Assembly (NCBI GenBank): GCA_945898105.1
Contig: CAMDHL010000062.1
Location: 1-9,863 of the forward strand
DNA: 9,863 nt
Origin: Comamonas sp. lk
Lineage (GTDB): Bacteria; Pseudomonadota; Gammaproteobacteria; Burkholderiales; Burkholderiaceae_C
Direction of reading: 5' to 3'
Below the pieces are notes generated by a model. It had not been told where the DNA came from and ran no database searches. It saw only the letters and a list, made by a program, of their open reading frames with translations. The position numbers and the translations under genes were made by a program. This document shows, piece after piece, positions 5,073 through 9,863 of the stretch (its first letter is position 1; every line of letters starts with the position of its first letter).

Positions 5073-7490
5073 TCAGCCGCAACTGCCCAGCCAACCGCAA
5101 GCGCCGCAGTGCTCGCAACCGTCTTTTTTTATAACGGCGCGGGCGCCACATTCGGGGCATTTTTTACCGCCTAAGGGTTGCGTACCCAGGCCGGCATCTG
5201 CCAGGCAAGGGCTCTTGCTCTGCGTCTGCCCGCTCAGGCGCATCGAAATAATGTTTTCTATGGCGAAGGCGATGGCTGCTACTTCGGAGTCGTGCCAAAG
5301 CGGTACCTGCGCGCCATCCTCACGCGCGAAGGTCCCCAGGCGAACCGGGCCGCGGTCCCAGGCCACTTTGCGCATATCGCCCAATGCGCGCTGCAAAAAC
5401 CCGCCGCGCGCTGCCAGCGACAACAGGCGCATGCTGGACGTCATCCACTGCTGTGATTCGCCGCTTTGGCCCACAGGCATAAAAAACTCTATCGCCCGGT
5501 CCACGATCCCCTGCGGCCCACTGACCGGCAGGAACGAGACGACCAGATACAAAGTCTTGTGGCCCTCCTGGGTCCAATACTCAATTTTTTCAGCGACTGC
5601 AGAGAGAGCGCCTTTGGGCCTGCTTTCAATCACACTACGCATCGGATCCGCATTGCTATCGGGCACCCCGCTGATTGACGGCGGCGCGCTTTGAGGTACG
5701 TCCAGCACCGAACCCAAAATCGCATTCGGGCGATAGGTGGCCAAGCCCTTGAGGCCGGCTTGCCAGGCCTGCAAATACAAGTCGCGAAACTGCGCAAAGG
5801 GATAATCCATCGGTACGTTTACGGTCTTCGAAATCGCCGTATCGATATAGGGCTGCACCGCTTGCATCATGGCAATGTGGTCCTCAGCGGGCATCTCCAA
5901 AGCAGACACAAAGTAGTCTGGCAGATGGTCGACATCACCTCCTAAATGGCGGTACAGGCGCCAGGCGTGGTCCTCCACCGCATAGTCCAGGGTGCTTCCA
6001 TCCGCTAGTCGCTTCTTTCGCCGGTACATCCATGAAAACGAGGGCTCAATCCCGTTGGATGCATTGTCCGCAAAAGCCAAGCTGACGGTGCCGGTTGGCG
6101 CAATCGAAAGCAGATGGCTATTACGTAAGCCGTGGGTGCAAATCGCTTCTTGCAAATGCACAGGCAGGCGACTGGCAAAGTTGCCTTCTTGAAAATACTG
6201 GCTGGCATCGAAGAGCTCAAACGGGCCACGTTCGGCCGCCAGCGCAATGGACGCGGCATAAGCGGCATCGCGCATATGCCGTGCAATGTCCGAAGCCATC
6301 GCCCGACCCGCGTCGCTGTCATAGCGCAGACAAAGCATGGCCAGCACATTACCCAGGCCAGTAAAACCTACGCCGATACGGCGCTTAGCCATGGCCTCGG
6401 CCTGTTGCTGGGGTAGGGGCCAAAAAGTGAGGTCCAGCACATTGTCCAAGGCCCGCACTTGCAGCGCCACCGCTTGGGTAAAGGCGTCGAAATCAAAGAC
6501 CGGGGTGCCAGAGAGCCCAAAGGGATTGCGCACAAAGCGCGGCAAGATCACCGGTCCCAGATCGCAGCAGCCATAGGGCGGCAAAGGCTGTTCACCGCAA
6601 GGGTTGGTGGCGCAAATTGTTTCCGTAGCGCGCAAATTATTGTCGCGTGCAATCGTGTCCAAAAACAAGATGCCCGGTTCGGCAAAGTCATAGGCCGATT
6701 GCATGATGCTGTCCCACAGCGTCTGCGCCTGCAGCACGGTGTACACCCACAAGCCATCATCGCGCTGGTATGCGCCTTGGGCCACGCGTTCATCACCCGG
6801 CTTGGCCACATGCACCAAGTGCCACGCCTGCTGCGATTGGAGGGCGGCAATGAAATCATCGCTTACCGCCACGGATACATTGAAGTTGTTCCAGCGTCCG
6901 GGCGTGCGCTTGGCGGTGATGAATTCCATTACGTCCGGGTGGTCAATACGCAGCACGGCCATTTGGGCGCCTCGCCGCGCACCCGCACTCTCTACCGTGG
7001 CGCAGGACTGGTCGAATACATTGATGTAGCTGCAGGGCCCGGAGGCCAGCGAGCCAGTGCCTTTGACGTACGCGCCGCGTGGCCTGATGCGCGAAAAGTC
7101 GTATCCCACTCCACCGCCACGCCGCATGGTTTCAGCCGATTCGCGCAAAGCTTCGTATATGCCGGGGTAACCCTCGTGGTCCAAGCCTTGGATGCAGTCA
7201 CCCACCGGCTGCACAAAGCAGTTAATCAACGTAGCCTCCAAACCCGTACCGGCCGAACTCATGATGCGACCAGCACCTATAGCGCCGTCCATCAAGTTAG
7301 CTAAAAACAGGGCGGTATAGCGTTCCTGCTCACCTGGCGTTTCCACCGAAGCCAGTGCGCGGGCGACGCGCAAATAGACGTCTTGGGCCGAGCTTTCGCC
7401 GGGCTTGAGGTATTTTTCCTGCAAGACGTCGATGCTGATACTTTGGGCGGGCAATGCGCCGGGCGCGGCATCCAAACTGAACGCGCTCAT
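5073..7490 (-). CDS. nrdJ: Adenosylcobalamin-dependent class II ribonucleotide reductase NrdJ
   Basis: An 805-residue single-chain class II reductase that converts ribonucleotides to deoxyribonucleotides with a B12-derived radical and needs no oxygen. Visible elements: NCFV with Cys91, the GGGVGYDFSRIRP region at 125-137, NPCGE at 296-300 with the expected thiyl Cys298, Asn296 and Glu300, and Cys309 eleven residues on. The Cys91/Cys298/Cys309 arrangement matches characterised class II enzymes. IAPTGT (463-468) is part of the substrate phosphate site. There is no N-terminal ATP-cone. Residues about 615-755 resemble a TSCPD domain. The tail has six cysteines (778, 781, 792, 795, 798, 804), probably a zinc/redox ribbon that relays electrons. 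ATG 7490 overlaps the upstream flavoprotein stop by 4 nt and has AGGGAG 5-6 nt ahead, so translation is probably coupled. An FNR-type box lies upstream of the two-gene unit. Confidence 0.96.
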   Translation of the reverse strand: MSAFSLDAAPGALPAQSISIDVLQEKYLKPGESSAQDVYLRVARALASVETPGEQERYTALFLANLMDGAIGAGRIMSSAGTGLEATLINCFVQPVGDCIQGLDHEGYPGIYEALRESAETMRRGGGVGYDFSRIRPRGAYVKGTGSLASGPCSYINVFDQSCATVESAGARRGAQMAVLRIDHPDVMEFITAKRTPGRWNNFNVSVAVSDDFIAALQSQQAWHLVHVAKPGDERVAQGAYQRDDGLWVYTVLQAQTLWDSIMQSAYDFAEPGILFLDTIARDNNLRATETICATNPCGEQPLPPYGCCDLGPVILPRFVRNPFGLSGTPVFDFDAFTQAVALQVRALDNVLDLTFWPLPQQQAEAMAKRRIGVGFTGLGNVLAMLCLRYDSDAGRAMASDIARHMRDAAYAASIALAAERGPFELFDASQYFQEGNFASRLPVHLQEAICTHGLRNSHLLSIAPTGTVSLAFADNASNGIEPSFSWMYRRKKRLADGSTLDYAVEDHAWRLYRHLGGDVDHLPDYFVSALEMPAEDHIAMMQAVQPYIDTAISKTVNVPMDYPFAQFRDLYLQAWQAGLKGLATYRPNAILGSVLDVPQSAPPSISGVPDSNADPMRSVIESRPKGALSAVAEKIEYWTQEGHKTLYLVVSFLPVSGPQGIVDRAIEFFMPVGQSGESQQWMTSSMRLLSLAARGGFLQRALGDMRKVAWDRGPVRLGTFAREDGAQVPLWHDSEVAAIAFAIENIISMRLSGQTQSKSPCLADAGLGTQPLGGKKCPECGARAVIKKDGCEHCGACGWLGSCG

Positions 7491-8728
7491 ACAAACTCCC
7501 TTTCAAAAGGCTGCGGCTCGATAGCGCCCAACAGCCATTGCATTAACTCCGCTACCGAGCGAATCTGCTTGCCAAAAGGCAAGACTCCAGCACCGCGAAA
7601 GAACAATCCTTTTTGGGCATCGCCCTCAAACGCGTGCCCCAGTTGCTGGTCGATACAAAATTGGCCGATGGCGGCGTCGCCATCGCGCAGGCCGCAGTGG
7701 GCCAGGCAGTCAAAAGACATATTGCATTTCTTTTTTTGGTGTGCCGCCGCTTGCAGTTTGGGCACGATACGTAGGTATTTATTTAGCCAAGGCGTTCGCA
7801 CGGCGCGAGCGGGCAGGCCCGAGACGCTCATGAACTCCACAATGTCTTTGGCCTGGGCATTGGCCAGTACGCGCTTAAATCCGTCGGCTGCATCGCATTC
7901 GTGGGTCACGGCAAACGCGGTACCCAGTTGCGCGGCCGATGCGCCCAAGCCCTGCAGACGCAAAATATCCTCCCGTGTGGAAACGCCACCAGCGGCAATT
8001 AGCGGAATTTTTCCCTCCAGACCGGCGCTTTTGAAGTATTCCAGCACCTGCGGAATAGCGACATCAAAATCAAAGCGCCTGTCCTGCAAATCTGCCACCT
8101 TGGCAGCGCCCAGATGGCCTCCTGCTAGGCGCGGGTGTTCGATCACTACGGCGTCGGGCAAACGGCCACGTTTTTCCCATTTACGCACCACCAGTTGCAC
8201 TCCGCGTGCGTCCGACAAAATGGGTATCAAAGCAGTGCTTGGAAATTCGCGCGCCATATCGGGTAGGTCCAGCGGCAGTCCGGCGCCGACAACCAAGGCA
8301 TCCGCACCGCTTTCCAAGGCTTGTTGCACCAGGCCGCTGTATTGGCTCAGTGCCTTCATGATGTTGACGGCAATTGCGCCCCGCCCGCCCGACAGCGCTT
8401 TAGCACGGCGGATTTCCCGGTCCAAGCCCACCAGATTGGCCGCTTCGATGGTTTGGCGGGCATCTGCTTCTTTGTCCAGATGGCCGGTCTTTGCCATAAG
8501 GTCGGGATGTAAACGTCGCAAATCGACCGATGACACCGTCCCCAGCGCCCCCGTCGCAGCTACTGCGCCAGCAAGTCCGCCGGCCGAAATGCCCACGCCC
8601 ATACCGCCTTGCACCACGGGTAAGAGCGAGCGCCCTGCCAAGTTCCAGTTCGTCAGCCCCGACTGTCTACCCATCGCTGCTAAATCATTCGCGCACCCTG
8701 CGTCCACGCACACACCCGTATCCATCAT
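7487..8728 (-). CDS. Nitronate monooxygenase/2-nitropropane dioxygenase-family flavoprotein with C-terminal Cys cluster
   Basis: A 413-residue FMN-dependent TIM-barrel oxidoreductase. Family marks: PVVQGGMGVGIS (37-48), AGGHLGAAK (202-210) with the probable catalytic His205, AAGGVST (245-251) and GASAAQLGTAF (262-272) for FMN phosphate binding. Known members oxidise nitronates, but many homologs have other or unknown substrates. The C-terminal extension (about 330-413) has C335-x5-C341-x3-C345-x12-C358 within a CLAHCGLRDG...GQFCID pattern, a possible metal or Fe-S site not needed for the basic NMO reaction. About 36 residues precede the barrel, with Cys7 and Cys12. ATG 8728 is supported by GGGA 7 nt upstream; the next in-frame ATG (8674) has no such site. 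It is the first gene of the leftward unit and shares ATGA with nrdJ, which suggests coexpression and perhaps a redox role with NrdJ. Confidence 0.88.
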   Translation of the reverse strand: MMDTGVCVDAGCANDLAAMGRQSGLTNWNLAGRSLLPVVQGGMGVGISAGGLAGAVAATGALGTVSSVDLRRLHPDLMAKTGHLDKEADARQTIEAANLVGLDREIRRAKALSGGRGAIAVNIMKALSQYSGLVQQALESGADALVVGAGLPLDLPDMAREFPSTALIPILSDARGVQLVVRKWEKRGRLPDAVVIEHPRLAGGHLGAAKVADLQDRRFDFDVAIPQVLEYFKSAGLEGKIPLIAAGGVSTREDILRLQGLGASAAQLGTAFAVTHECDAADGFKRVLANAQAKDIVEFMSVSGLPARAVRTPWLNKYLRIVPKLQAAAHQKKKCNMSFDCLAHCGLRDGDAAIGQFCIDQQLGHAFEGDAQKGLFFRGAGVLPFGKQIRSVAELMQWLLGAIEPQPFEREFV

Positions 8729-8737
8729 GTCTTTTTC

Positions 8738-8797
8738 CCACAGGACGAAAGTCCTTGGCCTGCGAGGCTAGTCCAACTTCGGCTCAAATCAGGACGA
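8738..8797 (-). promoter_or_regulatory. Structured 5' leader with competing stem-loops before the flavoprotein-nrdJ unit
   Basis: In the leftward transcript, CCA-AGGAC (8758-8751) pairs with GTCCT-g-TGG (8746-8738) around a UUUC loop, with one bulged base. The TGG of this stem includes the first two G of the GGGA ribosome binding site (8739-8736). The 8-mer TCGTCCTG occurs twice (8797-8790 and 8748-8741), so the distal copy could compete for the same AGGAC and free the ribosome site. The sequence and pairing are direct; a regulatory switch is inferred. I saw no B12-box, so this is not an evident cobalamin riboswitch. Confidence 0.35.
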
Positions 8798-8831
8798 TTG
8801 CCATGCTGTTTGCGCGATATGCACATTGCCA

Positions 8832-8845
8832 TTGATCTTGGTCAA
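8832..8845. promoter_or_regulatory. FNR/ANR/DNR-type box between the flavoprotein-nrdJ unit and mltG
   Basis: TTGATCTTGGTCAA on the plus strand: half sites TTGAT and GTCAA with a 4-nt spacer, the same form as the box at 5049-5062. It lies in the divergent intergenic region, 104 nt from the flavoprotein ATG and 63 nt from the mltG GTG. Leftward, a CAGCAT (8808-8803, weak -10) lies 23 bp away, close to class II activator spacing. Rightward, a better TATCAT (8870-8875) lies 24 bp away. It most likely activates the leftward, oxygen-independent nrdJ unit, but it could also affect mltG. Confidence 0.6.
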
Positions 8846-8869
8846 TCAATTGCGCGAAGGGGCATCCTT

Positions 8870-8875
8870 TATCAT
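8870..8875 (+). promoter_or_regulatory. Possible -10 element for mltG
   Basis: TATCAT matches TATAAT at five of six positions, would start transcription near 8881, and leaves a leader of about 26 nt before the GTG. No good -35 is seen at 16-18 nt spacing; the region upstream is occupied by the FNR-type box, which could substitute for it or compete with polymerase. Low confidence. Confidence 0.3.
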
Positions 8876-8907
8876 CGACCGGTTCATTTTTATGGGGCTA
8901 CTGCAGC

Positions 8908-9863
8908 GTGCGTTTTTTCTTTTTCCGCTTACTAGTTCCGCTCATACTGGTGCTGGGCGCTGCGAGCGCATGGTGGCTTTGGTTCCCGATCAGTCTGCCG
9001 CAGGCGGTGGCAGAAGTTTCCATCGAACCAGGAACCAGCCCCAAGGAAGTCGCCGCCGCAGTGGCAAAAGGTGGGGTTCCCGTTAACGCCACACTTTTGT
9101 ACCTCTGGTTCCGGCTTTCAGGCCAATCGCGCCAAATCCGTGCCGGTAGTTACGAATGGACTGGCCAAGCCAGCCCATGGCAAATATTGCGCAAGCTGGT
9201 TCGGGGGGATCAAAGCTCAGGCAGTGTGACCATCGTGGAAGGCTGGAATATCAGGCAGGTGCGTGAAGCATTGCGTAAGGCCGACAACTTAAAGCCCGAG
9301 TCTGCCAAGCTCAGCGATGCGCAATTGATGCAGGCCCTGGAGCGGCCCGGCGTGCACCCAGAAGGACGCTTTTTTCCCGATACCTACACGTACTCCAAAG
9401 GTTCAACCGATCTGGCGGTGTTGCGCCGTGCCATGCGCTCGATGGATAGCCACCTCGCTGCCGCATGGGAGCAGCGCAACACCAAAGTACCCTTGCGAAC
9501 GCCGGAACAAGCCTTGATCCTTGCCAGTATTGTGGAAAAAGAAACTGGCTTGCTAAGCGACCAAGGCCAGATCTCGGCCGTTTTTCATAACCGCCTCATT
9601 TTGGGCATGCGACTGCAAACCGATCCGACCGTCATTTATGGCATGGGCACGCGTTTTGAGGGCAATATCCGCAAGTCCGATTTGACGACCGACACGCCCT
9701 ACAACACTTACACGCGCGACGGTCTGCCGCCCACGCCGATTTCTATGCCGGGTAAGGCAGCGCTGCACGCAGCCTTGCATCCAGCGCCGTCTAAAGCCTT
9801 GTTTTTTGTGGCTCGAGGTGACGGGAGCAGCGAATTTAGCGCGACGCTTGAGGAGCACAATCG
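8908..9863 (+). CDS. mltG: Endolytic murein transglycosylase MltG, 3' partial
   Basis: An inner-membrane YceG/MltG lytic transglycosylase, which cleaves nascent peptidoglycan strands from the periplasmic side and so helps set glycan length. The frame has no stop from GTG 8908 to the window end, giving 318 codons. The start is GTG (MRFFFFRLLVPL), followed by one membrane segment at about residues 3-27. A GGGG about 10 nt upstream is a weak ribosome binding site. The nearby ATG at 8893 is in another frame. Family blocks: SPKEVAAAVAKGGVP (42-56), EGWNIRQVREAL (80-91), EGRFFPDTYTY (101-111), ASIVEKETG with the catalytic Glu at about 210, and MRLQTDPTVIYGM (223-235). The last visible residues, ATLEEHN, are typical near the C-terminus, so only about 10-20 residues are missing. 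tmk and holB often follow mltG in relatives. Confidence 0.95.
   Translation, partial: MRFFFFRLLVPLILVLGAASAWWLWFPISLPQAVAEVSIEPGTSPKEVAAAVAKGGVPVNATLLYLWFRLSGQSRQIRAGSYEWTGQASPWQILRKLVRGDQSSGSVTIVEGWNIRQVREALRKADNLKPESAKLSDAQLMQALERPGVHPEGRFFPDTYTYSKGSTDLAVLRRAMRSMDSHLAAAWEQRNTKVPLRTPEQALILASIVEKETGLLSDQGQISAVFHNRLILGMRLQTDPTVIYGMGTRFEGNIRKSDLTTDTPYNTYTRDGLPPTPISMPGKAALHAALHPAPSKALFFVARGDGSSEFSATLEEHN

Noticed and set aside
7383..8771. Long plus-strand open frame of 462 codons opposite the flavoprotein and nrdJ start
   Set aside because: Its translation has no recognisable domain and is rich in Ser/Ala/Pro/Arg, typical of antisense to a GC-rich gene. The minus-strand proteins are clear family members.
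8776..8790. CTGATTTGAGCCGAA on the minus strand as a third FNR-type site
   Set aside because: Three mismatches in the ten half-site positions; indistinguishable from chance.
8729..8830. Cobalamin riboswitch upstream of the B12-dependent reductase unit
   Set aside because: The leader is short and shows no B12-box; only local hairpins are visible.
8911..8926. T-rich run at the start of mltG as a phase-variable slippage tract
   Set aside because: The run is interrupted (T6-C-T5) and simply encodes phenylalanines of the membrane segment; such tracts are common by chance.

Overview
This window reads as a chromosomal stretch of a betaproteobacterium, most likely Burkholderiales/Comamonadaceae and probably a facultative anaerobe. 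That assignment is an inference from moderately high GC, dense packing and the protein families present. No sequence search was run.

Layout. (1) Positions 2-2944, plus strand: the tail of an aromatic-acid/CoA catabolic cluster. It holds a benzoate/2-aminobenzoate-type CoA ligase whose start lies left of the window, a RidA-like protein 8 nt downstream, and, after a 157-nt gap with weak hairpins, a hotdog acyl-CoA thioesterase fused to what looks like a decayed GNAT acetyltransferase domain. (2) Positions 2941-3927, minus strand: ygfZ, tail-to-tail with the thioesterase so that the two stop codons overlap. (3) Positions 4018-8728, minus strand: four leftward genes in the order nitronate-monooxygenase-like flavoprotein, nrdJ (B12-dependent class II ribonucleotide reductase), hemerythrin-domain protein, small secreted four-cysteine protein. 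The first two overlap by 4 nt (ATGA). The last two are 9 nt apart. (4) Positions 8908 to the window end, plus strand: mltG, cut off near its 3' end and starting at GTG.

The most interesting feature is the set of four leftward genes. A TTGAT-N4-GTCAA palindrome of the FNR/ANR/DNR type lies upstream of the first gene (8832-8845), and a second one lies between nrdJ and the hemerythrin gene (5049-5062). This fits an oxygen- or NO-responsive module. NrdJ would make deoxynucleotides without oxygen, hemerythrin would handle O2, NO or iron, and the flavoprotein, which has an extra C-terminal cysteine cluster, may be a redox partner or a detoxification enzyme. The unit sits between ygfZ and mltG, which I recall as neighbours in many relatives, so it may be an accessory insertion.

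Two leader regions are unusual. The flavoprotein/nrdJ leader has competing stem-loops next to its ribosome binding site. The ygfZ leader has a nested stem-loop and a 13-codon upstream ORF. I saw no tRNA, rRNA, insertion sequence, CRISPR array or strong intrinsic terminator. No gene-free stretch exceeds 300 nt.
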